From Liriodendron chinense (taxonomy: Eukaryota; Streptophyta; Magnoliopsida; Magnoliales; Magnoliaceae), in the NCBI GenBank assembly GCA_003013855.2, contig ML058392.1, positions 4,195,529 through 4,259,528 on the forward strand: a stretch of DNA of 64,000 nt, in the 5' to 3' direction. Each line of letters opens with the position of its first letter. Position 1 is the first letter of the stretch. This document shows, piece after piece, positions 42,741-54,140 of the stretch. The translations under genes were made by a program, and so were the position numbers. The notes under the pieces are model-generated. The model had not been told where the DNA came from. It ran no database searches and saw nothing but the letters and a program-made list of their open reading frames with translations.

Positions 42741-45700
42741 ATGGATAAGAGTTGAATGCGAGCTAAGAATCGGTTTGGCCCAGAGTATAAAAAAGGTGTT
42801 AAGGAGTTCATGAAATTTGCGCGATATCGGGCAGATTCAGGTAATAGAATTAGGTGTCCATGCCGAAAATGCAAGAACATGGTTCACAAAACTTTAGAAA
42901 AAGTAGAAGACGATTTGTTCATAGTTGAGATTAACCAGGGTTACACTTGGTGGATTCATCATGGTGAAGACTTTCACCAAAGAGTTGAGGCCACTGAAGT
43001 CCTTGCTGACCCAATTGTGCCTAATGACGAGGATGAAGACGTTGATGAAATGCAAGATATCATAGGGGATGTGTTAAGGGGAACAATTGCGGATACTGAT
43101 TTTGCAGCGACAAGTAGTAGCCAGGATATTCCTCCTATGGGTGATGCCGAATCTGAAAAGTTTAGTAGGTTGTTGAGGGATGCGCAACGTCCACTCTATC
43201 CAGGGTGTCGGAACTTCTCCAAGTTGAATTTCCTTACAAGGTTACTTTATTTGAAGATAATAAATCGTTGGAGTAACAAATCGTTCGACATGTTACTTGA
43301 CTTGTTGAAAGAAGTATTACCTGAAGATGAGACATTGCCTAAGTCTCATTACGAAGCAAAATCCTTAATGCGAGACTTGGGCCTTGGTTACATCCTCATA
43401 CATGCATGTATAAATGATTGTGTATTGTATTGGAAAGAACATGAAAATGTTGAAGAGTGTCCAGAATGTGGAGAGTCTAGGTGGAAATATGACGAAGCCA
43501 AGCGTAAGAAAATTCCACAAAAGGTGTTAAGGTACTTTCCATTGAAATCCAGATTATAAAAATTGTTTACGTCGAGCAAGACGGCTGAAGATATGAGGTG
43601 GCATAAGGAGAAACGCGTTCATGATGATAATACATTGAGGCATCCCGCTGACTCTGAAGCCTGGCAAAATTTTGATAAGCAACATGACTGGTTTGCAGAT
43701 GATTCTTGCAATGTTCGGCTAGGTCTTGCAAGTGATGATTTTAATCCATTTGGTAATATGAGTAACTCGTACAGTATGTAGCCAGTGATACTTATGCCCT
43801 ACAATTTACCTCCTTGGTTGTGTATGAAGGAATCATTTTTTATGATGCCGTTGCTTATTCTTGGACCCAAGTCACCGGGGAATGACATTGATGTGTATTT
43901 GCAACCGTTAGTAGATGAGTTAAACGAGTTGTGGAGTCAAGGTGTCCAGACGTATGACACTTTTGCAGAATAGACATTCCGATTGCATGCAGCGGTCTTG
44001 TGGACAATAAATGACTTCCCTGCATATGGGAATTTGTCTGGGTGGAACACGAAGGGAAAGTTGGCTTGTCCTACATGTAGTACTGAGACTTGTTCATTGT
44101 CATTGAAGCATGGTAAAAAAAACGTGTTATATAGGCCATCGTCGCTTCCTTCCGAGGGATCATAGTTGGCGCAGGAAGACGATGATCTTTGATGGCAAAC
44201 AAGATCATAGGCCACCACCGAAAGAACTATCTGGAGAAGATGTGTTACAACAACTGAGTAACATTGAAGAAGTTAGATTTGGTAAGGCACCACACTTGAA
44301 GAAGAGAAAACGTACAGTATTGGAGTATAACTGGAGAAAGAAGAGCATTTTTTTAGTTGCCCTATTGGAGTCATCTGAAATTGCGACACAACTTGGATGT
44401 CATGCATATTGAGAAGAATATATGCGACAATGTCTTTGGAACATTAATGAACATAGAGAAGAAAACAAAAGACAGTTTTAAGGCTTGATTGGATCTACAA
44501 GCAATGAGTTTAAGGAAAGAGTTGCACTTGCAACCACATGAAAATTCATATACTATACCGGCAGCCTGCTACACATTGACAAAACTAGAGAAAAAATATT
44601 TATGTGAATGGTTGAGATTGATGAAGTTTCCCGATGGGTATGCATCGAATATCTCTCGGCACGTAAACATTACGTACTGTAAGGTAACAGGAATGAAAAG
44701 TCATGACTGTCACGTCCTTCTGCAACGTCTACTACCGGTTGCAATTCGTGAATTCCTTAGCAAGGATGTCAGTGCTGCGCTGATTGAGTTGGGGATATTC
44801 TTTAAGGATTTGTGTTCGAAATCTTTGAATGTAGAGGTTATTAAACGACTGGAGAAGGATATTGTCGTAATCCTTTACAAACTTGAAAGAATATTTCCAC
44901 CTGCTTTTTTCGATGTCATGGTACACCTAGCGATTCACTTACCGCACGAAGCGAAGCTTGCAGGCCCAGTACAATATCGTTGGATGTATCCGATCGAAAG
45001 GTGATAGAACAATAATCATAATTTTTTATTCATTCCATAAACTATGTATATCCATGTTTTCATGTCCTAAACATAATGATTTTTTGTACAGATACCTTCA
45101 CACATTAAAACGATATGTGAGGAATAAGGCACTTCCAGAGGGATCCATTGCTGAGGCGTATATTGATAATGAGTGCCTGACATTTTGCTCTATGTATCTT
45201 CGTGGCATAGAGACTAGATTTAACCAAGAAGATCGGAATGCCGATGAAGGGCAGGAGCATAACCAAGGACTCATATCTGTATTCGCACATAACGTCCGTC
45301 CTTTAGAATTTTCGACGTTTCAGGATATGGACCTTCGGGAACAAGCAAAGGCGGGGTGGTATGTGTTGCATAACTGTGAAGAAATAGAGTCGTACAGACT
45401 AAGTCTTCAATCGATAATTGTATATCTACAAACGATGATCTTAAAATTTCTTGCTGACAACGTGCCAATTGTGTATAGCGAACACATCGAGGAAATGAAG
45501 TCCCAATACCCTACAAATTATGATCGAATGCATCAAGATCAGTTTCCAGAATGGTTCGTAAAATGTGTAAGATTAATTTACCTTCTATCTCACCACACTT
45601 ACAATATTGTTGTATTGCACAATATTTACACGTAATCTCAAATCTATAAACATTTATATTCTATACGTGATGATAGATGAAGATGTTGCGCGCTAGCAAC

Positions 45701-46461
45701 TCTGCGGATGCGTCTGATGCACTCTACTCACTGGCATGTGGCCCTGATAGACGTGTATCTAGATATACAGGTTGTATTGTAAACGGGATTCGGTTTCACA
45801 CTGAAGAGCGTGAGAAGTATAAGACCACACAAAATAGTGGGTGGTTGTGAAGGGAACACATGAGGAGGTAGAAATTGATTTTTATGGCGTTTTGACGGAT
45901 ATTATTGAGCTGAGTTATTGTATGAGAAAGCAGGTGTACTTATTTAAATGCGATTGGTGGGACATTAGAAATAAGAAGTTGGGAATATAGACTGATGACT
46001 ACTTCACGAGAGTAAATTTATCTCGGAAGTGGTTTAAAGATGACCCATTTATCATAGCCGGCCAAGCCGAACAAGTATTCTACCTCGCTGACACCAAGTT
46101 AGGTGGCTCTTAGCACGTGGTATAGAAAATAAAGCCTAGGAACATATTTGACGTTCCCGAACTAGACGTTGAAGATAGCGATGAAGGGAGAAATGGAACG
46201 TCGTCAGTTAAACAAGCATATCAAGAAGACATGCCATCTTGGGATAGAGGGAATGATCCAAATGTTGATATTGATGTGGTGCAATTGAATAGAGATGATG
46301 TGCCACCTAATCATGTTAATGCCTCAATCATAAATGACATTGTTAGAGATGATAGCGCTTTCATTGATGACGACGTTGCAGACGATGAAGAGGAAATACT
46401 GATCAGCGATAGTGATGGTGAAGAAGAAAGAGTCCTAAGCGATAATGATTCAGACGATTAA
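42741..46461 (+). pseudogene. CACTA-2 TnpD-like transposase, broken
   Basis: ATG at 42741, with a TGA stop at codon 5 (42753) where Trp is expected. The frame then runs 42756-43559: transposase-associated domain (RYRADSGNRIRCPCRKCKN) and the start of the Tnp2 domain. 43563-43973 continues in the same frame past stops at 43557, 43779 and 43971 (SEAWQNFDKQHDWFADD, NLPPWLCMKESFFM). Frame changes near 44118 and 44350 lead to the signature RHNLDVMHIEKNICDN, then a stop at 44486. 44489-45000 joins across an intron (45001-45091) to the DUF4218 region (GPVQYRWMYPIERYLHTL). A last exon (from about 45675) holds the DUF4216-like block (VYLFKCDWWDIRNKK, LSRKWFKDDPFI), also with stops. Acidic C-terminus. 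Confidence 0.9.
45001..45091 (+). other. Intron in CACTA-2 transposase
   Basis: GTGATAGAAC donor and TTTTTTGTACAG acceptor. Removing it restores Ile-Glu-Arg-Tyr-Leu-His across the junction, the expected family order. Confidence 0.85.
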
Positions 46462-46598
46462 ATGTATACAAGATTTACATGTCATTTTTCAATTCGATTA
46501 ATTTGATAATTACATGTATATATGTTTTACAAGTCATGCTTTATTCTTTGAATTGACTTGTTTATAATCGACATTTACAGTTAAGTCACTTTCTGATC

Positions 46599-46955
46599 AT
46601 GTCCTCTACAAACTGGAGCGTAGCAGAAGCGCGCAGCATACTTCATCAGTTGTTGCGAATGGACTTTCTGACCCTATATTCTTCTGATAGGGCCAGAGAG
46701 ATACCCGGTCTGGTTGATAAATGTAGGGAGGAAGACGATGACTCAGATGAAAGATTATACAATCTCAAAGAAATTTCAGACCTGATGGAGGAATATAACC
46801 CGCGGGATACTTCGTATGGAAGATGCGACATTGTCACTTGCACATATGAATGGAGTCCCAAGAGATCAGATTTCTCCTATTGTGACTGGCATGTTGGCTG
46901 TAACAATGTCGAGTGCTTCATACAGCTTGACATATACATCTGCAGCGTACGATAA
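46599..46955 (+). CDS. Unknown ORF in CACTA-2 (118 codons)
   Basis: ATG-start frame between the two transposase genes. Acidic, with a KCREEDDDSDERL patch and a C-terminal Cys/His-containing part (YCDWHVGCNNVEC). No domain recognised. It could be the first exon of the TnpA-like gene or an independent relic. Confidence 0.35.
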   Translation: MSSTNWSVAEARSILHQLLRMDFLTLYSSDRAREIPGLVDKCREEDDDSDERLYNLKEISDLMEEYNPRDTSYGRCDIVTCTYEWSPKRSDFSYCDWHVGCNNVECFIQLDIYICSVR

Positions 46956-47261
46956 CTTACGCAGGGAGTATTTCGGATAGTTGATCCGAAGTTGATTTGT
47001 ATTACAATAAAATATATGTATTTAATATAGAATGACAATGTGTAATGAATTTTTTAACTTTTATATTCTATTTACGGTTTTATTATATTCTGCTTGCATT
47101 ATAGTGTAATGGTCTAATCATATTTTTATCATCTCTCTAAGCATAAGCACAAATTCATTCTACCATGAACACTACTTGGACTGTAAAGTTTAATGTGTTT
47201 ATTATATTGATATTCGTAAACTTGCATTGACATTGTTTAAATTTATAAGTTTGTATTTCAG

Positions 47262-48968
47262 ACATATTCAGTCATAGCACCAGGTGGGAGATCAGGTCGT
47301 TCGCGCACTGGATATACCCCTTCCACCCGTGATACGACACAGACAGCATCGACGTCGCACGGTCATCACAGGCGTCTGATCCTTCGATTCAGCATATACC
47401 GGGCACTGCATGTAAGTCTAGACATTTATTTAGTGATTTCTGTTTATGTTGTTACTTACATATTTCTTTTCACAACAGCATCTTCTACCAACAAACGAGG
47501 ACGTGGACCCACGCGTGGGTTAGTTTTAGAGCGACTTACGTGTGAGGGTAGGGTGGCGGTAGATTTCCTACAGGACTGCCTTAGACCTATTGGTGACAGT
47601 GCCAGACTGTTTACGTCTGAGGTCAGTGTCCTATGTGGATCTCTGATCCCCGCCACCACCCCCCGTTGGACTGACGTGACAGATGATGTGCGATAGCTCA
47701 TCCGTCAGCGCCTTTAGGTAAATTTTACTAAATTGAAATTTTCTTTTGTGAAAGTTGAATTATGGTTAAGTGATTTTCATAATAAGTTTATTGTCTTAAT
47801 CTATTATTTACGAAACTGCAGGATAAATTTGTCTTCGATTTGAATGTTCCTTACATTTCTCATGCCGTCGACGACATGATCAGAGAGCGGTTTAATGAGT
47901 ACCGTGGAAAGTTACACCAGCGGTACAAGCAGTGTAGGACGCACGATAAGGCCGTACTGTCCGCACCTCCGCAAGTGACTACAGACGACTGACGGATACT
48001 CTGTGAGAGATTTTCGTCGGAGGCTTTTCAGGTAATATTTACAAATTTACGATATCTTAAGTTAACAATTAAATTCGTAATTAATAGCAATGTATTTTGT
48101 ATAATGTGTTCAGAAGAGAAGTAGAATAAATTCTGCGAACAGGGAAAAGTTACAAGTGAACCACGTAGTTGGTTCAAAGTCATTTGTACGACATCGTTAC
48201 GACATGGTAAGAAATTATTAATGATTATTAAGTTAATATATTATTTTGATTGACATTTATTATAAGTCTTCTTTCCTTTCGATTGCGCAGCGAGATTCCA
48301 TCATCAGCAGGAGCCTGGACCAGTAGACCTCTACAGAGGGACTCACTGTCGGCAGGCGACAGGATCTTGGGTTCATCCTAGAGCCAGTGAGCATTGGGTA
48401 AAAATCTTTACATTGTAAAATTCAATTGCATTGATTGATAATAATGTCATTTATGTCATTTTTTATGAAATTTCATATGTTTTCATTACAGACGACGATG
48501 GACACCATACGCAATTAGCCCACTCCCGATGGTAGTCAGTGGAGTGAGCCAGAAATCCTGAGTGAGGTGCTTGGCACCCGTTCTGGATATGTGCGTGGGC
48601 TTGGCCATGGTGCCAAGCTCATGGCACCCAGTAGAGGTGGCTCCAGCAGATCCGTAGCTGGTGAGAGCGCTCTACGCCGAGCTGATATCGTAGAGAGAGA
48701 GGTTCAGCAGCTACGGGTTGTCGTCGATGAGATTAGAGAGCAGCTGGAGAGGCAGAGGGAGGAGGAGCAGAGGCATAGGGAGGAGGAGGAGAGACGACGG
48801 GAGGAGGACAAGAGGCGACGGGAGGAAGATGAGAGGCAACGGGAGGAGCAGGAGAGGAGGATCGAGGAGTTGCGGCTGGAGCATGAGCGATGGATGCAGG
48901 AGATGTTTCAGGCTCTCGATGCACGCTTTGTCACCGATGCCCCGCCACCTCCGCCTTCATCTTCGTGA
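47262..48968 (+). pseudogene. CACTA-2 TnpA-like gene (Ptta/En/Spm family), multi-exon
   Basis: Exon-like blocks with matching splice contexts: about 47262-47411 (Ser/Thr-rich, GGRSGRSRTGYTPSTR), about 47480-47716 (RGRGPTRGLVLERL), about 47822-48030 (KFVFDLNVPYISHAVDDMIR), about 48113-48208 (NREKLQVNHVVGSKSF) and about 48491-48968. The last starts near GSQWSEPEILSEVLGTRSGY and continues as a long coiled coil of Arg/Glu (residues RREEDKRRREEDERQREEQE) ending in ..APPPPPSSS. Order fits plant En/Spm second ORFs, DNA-binding proteins that recognise subterminal repeats. Stops are present in at least two blocks (47693, 47990). Confidence 0.78.
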
Positions 48969-49214
48969 TCTTTTTTTTTTTAATATACGAATGTTAACTT
49001 ATATGTTTTTGTGCGTGGATGAATGTTAGTTGTTTGTCGATGTGTAATGGATTATTTGTGTATGGATGGTGTAGTTTGTGTTTGTTTGTATGTATGTGGA
49101 TGTGAATAGGATAAAAATGTATTATAGTAGGTTTATTTACATGTGTATATCAGGTGTATATTAGGAATTGTTTCTTGAATTTTGAAAATAAATGGAATTG
49201 GGAAAGGGAATACT
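48969..49214 (+). other. 3' flank of the TnpA-like gene
   Basis: T- and TG-rich, with TGTATGTATGTGGATGTG. Probably 3' UTR of the transposase gene. Confidence 0.4.
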
Positions 49215-49750
49215 ATTACTAACGAAACTTTTTGTAGGTAAAGACCTTTCCCGACGGAATTTTTCGTTAGTAAAAAACTTCTAAAACTTTTACCTACGGT
49301 TTTTTTCGTAGGTGAAAACTTTTACCGACGAAACTTTTCGTAAGTAAAGACTTTTCCCGATGGAATTTTTAGTTGGTAAAAAACTTCTGAAACTTTTACC
49401 GATGGATTTTTTCGTAGGCGAAAACATTTACCGACGAAAAGTTTCATAGGTAAAAACTTTTACCGAAGAAAATTTTCGTAGGTAAGAAAAATTTTCGTAG
49501 GTAAAAGTCTTCACCTACGAAAAGTTTCGTCGGGAAAAGTTTTTTTACCGACGAATCACATTTTTCTCCGACCAAAAATCATATGGTTTTTCGACGATTT
49601 TTTTCATCGGTAATGATTTTATTATTACCTACGAAAGGATTTTTCGTCGGTAAAAATCTTTACTGACGGCCTTTTTGCGACGATTTTAGCCGCGAAAAAT
49701 TTCGTCGGGAAATGTTACTAAAAACCGACGAATTATTTTGTCGGTAAAAA
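49215..49750. repeat. CACTA-2 right subterminal repeats
   Basis: Dense TTTTACCTACGAAA / TTTCGTAGGTAAAA and TTTCGTCGGTAAA units in both orientations, in mirror position to the left zone. Several units use CCTACG where the left end uses CCGACG. Confidence 0.9.
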
Positions 49751-49776
49751 TGAAATTTCTTGTGGTGAGGAGGTGC

Positions 49777-51880
49777 TCATTCCTGAGCGTCGCTTGGAGG
49801 AGGAGCTCTACTCTCGACCTCAGGGCCCACCTCGGGAACCCCCGCAGCTTGAGCAGCTTCCGTAGCTTTGTTTTCAGAGGCTGCTCGCTCTTCAACAGCG
49901 ACGATGGCCGCGACCCTCTCGAATTCCTCCATATTGAATGATGGAGATATCGCTGCACCACTCTCAAGGCGAAGTCGCAACCATCATCGTATGACTCATA
50001 CCGCTCGTCAGCATACAATTGTGAAGTACAGAACTCCATGACAGCTCGGGGTCCCTCTTCAGATAACATTTTAACGAAGGCCACTCTCTCCTCCTCCCAA
50101 TGAATGGAATCATCTTTGAGCTGCGCAAGAATAAACATCTCTTTCTCTAAGCTATCGCTAACTTCTTTCAGTGGCGACCTGCTCTCAGCTAGCTGCTCCT
50201 CTAGAGAGATTTGATCTTGACGGAAAATCTCTCTCTCTTTCTCGATCTTCTCCTTCATCTCCATGAGCCTCGTGAAGTTCGTATCCAAGCTTTGATACCT
50301 GTCGGTCAAGACCTGGATCTTTTCAATGAGGATTTTTCTATCCTCACTCATCTTCACGATCAGAGTCTCACGAGATTTGATGACTTGATCTCTTCTTTGG
50401 ACTGCCTTCTCCAGAGCAAGTTTTTTCTCCTCGGCCTGATCAATGATACGGCAAGCAGCGATAATATCACGTCTCGTTCGTATAATGAGGTCCAGTCCCT
50501 ATTCAAGGAGTAAAAGAGTTATCAAAGGAACAAGGATCCCAAAAAAACAAAGGGAGGAAGGAGAAAAACAAGTCAAAATTGAAGTATTTTTACCTGGATC
50601 ATCCTCACCCCCGCATCCAGAGAAAGATCCTCAGGATTGGGCTCGGGAAGAAGTACCAAAAGTCTGTGGGGGTGATGTTATCAAATATAAACTTGCAAAT
50701 CGGAAGCAAGTGACTCGGAATATTAAATGTCCTAACTCCAGATGGCCGAGACACGACCAGCCCAGCAGTACTCGCATCTTGAGCAACAGATGGCTCACGA
50801 GCAGGAATTAACTCGCGAGCAACTTCAGGCTCGTGATGCCCTTTACTCGAGGGACGACTTGGCCCCACCTCGTCGCTTCTCAGGGAGTTATCAACGATAT
50901 CAATAACCGGCAGCTCTGGAGGAACCATCGGAGCATCCGTTGTAAACTCAGGAAGGGGGTCGCATGGTTGCAAGCCTCGGGCAGGCTCATCCGACCGACT
51001 AGATGGATGAGATGGACCGGCTGTCTTCTTCTTTTGTCTCTTCGAGGTGGTACCCCTCAAGCTGGGGCAACAATCCTCTCTTCCCACGAGCGTTCGCCAT
51101 GGTAACTTCCTCTTGAGATATCAGTCCGAAAGCAGCAAGTCGTGGAAGTGAGAGGGTGGACTCGATATTCCTATCGCTAACTGATAGTTTGTAGATTTTA
51201 ACGATCTTCTCGTTACTCCCCCCTTTCAAACTCGGCTTTCCTCCAGTCGGAATACTTGTGAACACGAGCAGAGCTGGGTAAATAGGAGATTAAGACTACT
51301 ACGAAAATTGTGGTAAAATGAAGATTTACCCACCTTCACCAAAGAAGCGACTCACGTTATGGTCCCCAGGGTTGGATCCTACGTCAGATTCCCAATTTCC
51401 GAAGGCATAAAACCACCGTTTCCTCCACCCAGGGTAATTTGAAGTGGGTTTTCCCAAAACATAATTATCTCAGTGCCAGTAACACAGATAATACAAACCC
51501 TCACTGGAAGGAGCCTTCTTGAGTTGAAACATTCTAAGGAACTCTTCGGCGGTTAAATCTTCATTTTCGGCTTGTTTCCAGATAACAAAAGCACTCAGAA
51601 CAACCCTCCAGCCATTTATGATGAGTTCTCCGAGGGCAATTTTGTAAATATGAAGTACGTTTCAGATAAAGGGGTGAAGGGGAAGACGTACACCAAGAAT
51701 AAAAAAATAGTCGTATAAGGCCACGCAGCCCGGAGGTGGAGAATCCAGAGTCTCTCCCTCTCTAGGTAACCGGAGAATGACGGAGTCAGGGATCCAGGTA
51801 TCTTTCCCGTAACTCATTTAATCATTCCTTCGTCATTATCGAAGGATACCCGGACGCAGAGTATCTCCCCGCAGGGACTC
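49777..51880 (-). pseudogene. Gypsy-1 antisense ORF (Transposase_28-like / plant Tat aORF)
   Basis: On the minus strand, N to C. Near 51790-51500: SVILRLPREGETLDSPPPGC, ALYDYFFILGVRLPLHPFI, INGWRVVLSAFVIWKQ and LRMFQLKKAPSSEGLYYL. This is the start of the PF04195-type 'putative gypsy type transposon' protein. A Ser/Pro-rich linker follows (50605-51087), then a coiled coil (49981-50357: ILIEKIQVLTDRYQSLD, ERVAFVKMLSEEGPRA). Frames change several times (one near 49980), and a stop falls at 49777. Such ORFs, antisense and downstream of pol, are known in Tat/Retand retrotransposons. Role unknown. CACTA-2 lies 7 bp beyond the stop. Confidence 0.8.
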
Positions 51881-52382
51881 TTGCATTGTTTAAAGAGGAG
51901 GAATCCGAAGTTGCATCCCCCAAAGGGACAACTTCATCATCAGAATCTCTTACCATTGCCGTTCAAGGAAGAAAACAAGGAAAGGAGAATACCTCAAAGA
52001 AAAAAAAATATAAAAGTCACGCCAGAGAGAGACAAGAACAGGGAGAGAAGAAGAACTTTTTTGAAATCCTCGATGAAACTTCGAAATGAAGAAACCTCTG
52101 TAGGCTTCGTACATTTATAAGCAATCATTCCTTCAAGATTTGGACAACACGCAGCGACCATTCGTTTGGCACGACAGTCGAACGGGCACGGTCATTAACT
52201 CTGAAGACACGTGGGGGCGCCACTTCATTTTTTCTCAGTCGAAAAGCTACGAAAGCTGGCGCTCATAAATGAGAGCTCAATCATGTATGGCTTCTCCTCC
52301 AAAAAATGCATTGGGCGATTACATATGCAGACAGACAAGTCCTTCACTTAAACTCCTCAACGCCAAGGACTTGAGGGGCATC
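51881..52382 (+). other. Gypsy-1 3' non-coding region and polypurine tract
   Basis: Purine-rich AAAGAAAAAAAAATATAAAAG near 51996, then ordinary sequence. Ends in GGACTTGAGGGGCATC, a polypurine tract directly before the 3' LTR. Confidence 0.7.
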
Positions 52383-53134
52383 TATTATAGAATAAAGTTG
52401 GTCGTCGAAGAGGTTTAAGACCCAAGACCTGCGAGCACCTTTGACTCCGTAAAGGCATGACGTAATCATTCGACCAATGAGCCCCTATGGTTGCAGCTCG
52501 TATATCGCGTAGACGCGTCCTTACACACTTCCAAATATACGAGCAGGACTGGTCGCTGGTCGCAGGATGTGAGTGCGGGACAAGCGATGATATTCCGTTA
52601 TCCGAATAGCCTTGGTCTCTGGTCATCGACTGACGACACCCCCATGATGGGAGCTGCCCTTATCTCTGATCTCTGATAGGGACATCTTTCATTTTATAGT
52701 ACCAGCAACCCCTATAGGCCGGTTTTGGGCTTGTCTCTATTAGTAGCTCCAAATCATGAGGAGTCTCTATGATTATGCATAATCAACTAGACATCCAGAG
52801 TGGTTATGCCTTCCCTTTGTCTAAGGATAAGGATTAATGGGATAAGCACCTTATCCCTTAATATCAGCAGTGATCTCGACGGCTTGTGTAACAAACTGGA
52901 CCACCCGGACCTGTATAAATAGATGACTCATTGATGACAAAGGTATGCAATCTAAAAACCCACGTCTCACACTGCATCTTACTATCGAATCCCGTCTGAC
53001 TTAAGCTTTGGAGGGCTGACGGCCAAACATCGGCCACCCTTAGTTTTCTTCTTTGGCCTTCAAGTCTAGAGGGGAGCTCGCCTGAAGGAAGGTGAACGCT
53101 TAGAAGAGCCTGTTACCAGAATCAGATGTTAACA
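52383..53134 (+). mobile_element. Gypsy-1 3' LTR
   Basis: Starts TATTATAGAATAAAG (TG mutated to TA) and ends ATGTTAACA; 752 bp. It has one copy of the unit duplicated in the 5' LTR. Confidence 0.93.
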
Positions 53135-53807
53135 TATATAACTGATGTTTTACAGGACTCTGGCGTCCAATGTTCCATTCTTCAAAAAAGATCTGCTCAT
53201 CCCTTTGTTAAGGAAGCTTCCATATAGCACTGAAGTAATCTCTTCTGCCGCAAAATCCAACTGTACAGTGTTTGGCATGTTTGTATGTACATAATCTTGT
53301 TTATTTTGTACTTGTTAAATTCGTTGTAATGATCGGTTGTACTGCTAAGCCTATACTACAATCTAACTACTGGGGATATATTATTAATCATCAAAGCAAT
53401 TTTGTATTTTGAAAGCACATTAAAATCAAGGGCTTAAAATTAGTAGTAGAAATCATACCGAATATTTGCAATGCAACTTTAGTAGGAATAGTTATGTAGG
53501 CTGCGCTTTCATTAGTTTAATGGAAGAAGATTGATCAAAGTGACTTGTTTGTTACTTTTCCTCTGTTATTTAGAAGTTGGAGAGAGAGAGATGTTTGGGG
53601 ATGTTTCCAATAGAATCAGTGTTAAGTGGGAATGTGCCAAAGAAATACGGTGTCATTGCTGTATGCTTATGAAACTTGAGGAGAAGTTCTATAATAAAGT
53701 TGTTTCGACTGGCTTTGCTTTAAGGGGCAGACTGTTGGGTAGGTAGGAGGCAACCATGAGAAGAGGATGAGTATTGCAGATATGAGAACAATGCCATGGA
53801 TGTGTGA
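53135..53807 (+). other. MICU: MICU 3' flank (probable 3' UTR and downstream)
   Basis: Begins with TATAT (TSD). Removing gypsy-1 joins GGTATTGTACAT to AACTGATGTTTTACAGGACTC, probably continuous MICU 3' UTR: an intron of about 27 bp would be too short. TATATTATTAATC and ATAATAAAG near 53378 and 53692 could be poly(A) signals. ORF 53531-53746 has no domain. Confidence 0.5.
53803..53807. other. Solo-LTR target-site duplication, left (TGTGA)
   Basis: TGTGA before the LTR start; identical TGTGA at 55696-55700. Confidence 0.9.
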
Positions 53808-54054
53808 TGTTGAACCTCCAATTTATACATTTGCCAACCCATTACATCACATTATATGCATGGTTTTCATGTTTAAAAGGCTCATCTAATGCATGCTTTG
53901 TGATTGTAAGAATGAGAGTGAACTTCACCCAATTGGAGACTAAAAGACCATGTTTAGGAGCCTTTGATGAAGGCCCAAGGTGGACCAAAGAAAGAAGAAA
54001 GCAAAGAGAGGGGAAGGAGAGAAGAAAAGAAAGAAGAAAAAAATGCAGAAACTA

Positions 54055-54140
54055 GGTCCGACCGGTCAAGACTGCTCTAGACCGGTCGGCTGCACTTCCT
54101 GGACACCTGCAAGACAAGCTAGACCGGTCAAGACCGGTCG
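54055..54140. repeat. ACCGGTC palindrome cluster in solo LTR
   Basis: Four to five copies of GACCGGTC(A/G) at about 54059, 54077, 54122 and 54131, in the same relative place as in LTR-2. Confidence 0.8.

Larger units (their letters stand above)
38156..49767. mobile_element. CACTA-2 transposon (formerly autonomous) nested in gypsy-1
   Basis: Left end CACTACAAGAAAACGGC; right end ...AAATTTCTTGTGGTG (one substitution from CTTGTAGTG). TSD AGG on both sides. Subterminal zones (38165-38600 and 49215-49750) are full of TTTTACCGACGAAA / TTTCGTCGGTAAAA units. The interior carries a degraded TnpD-like transposase (42741-46461), a TnpA-like gene (about 46599-48968), and two unusual arrays: a 168-bp tandem repeat and a 1.4-kb telomere-like repeat. 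Length 11.6 kb. Confidence 0.94.
24860..53134 (+). mobile_element. Gypsy-1: Retand/Tat-like LTR retrotransposon with two nested insertions
   Basis: Paired LTRs (24860-25652 and 52383-53134), a primer-binding site at 25656, plus-strand gag-protease-RT-RNase H-integrase, an antisense ORF between pol and the 3' LTR, and a polypurine tract (CTTGAGGGGCATC) before the 3' LTR. Excluding the two inserts (29749-36236 and 38156-49767, plus their TSDs) the element is about 10.2 kb, normal for this lineage. LTRs differ at roughly 45-50 positions by eye, apart from a 40-bp duplication, so it is fairly old. All coding frames are broken. Confidence 0.92.

Noticed and set aside
48718..49029. Second coiled-coil-like ORF rich in Arg/Gly
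   Set aside because: A frame shadow of the TnpA-like coiled coil at 48567-48968.
52491..52676. ORFs in gypsy-1 LTRs on both strands
   Set aside because: They lie in LTR sequence repeated at both ends of the element and show no domain.
24849..53154. MICU intron from GTATTG (24849) to TTTTACAG (53154)
   Set aside because: Without gypsy-1 this intron would be about 27 bp, too short for plants; a 3' UTR insertion is more likely.
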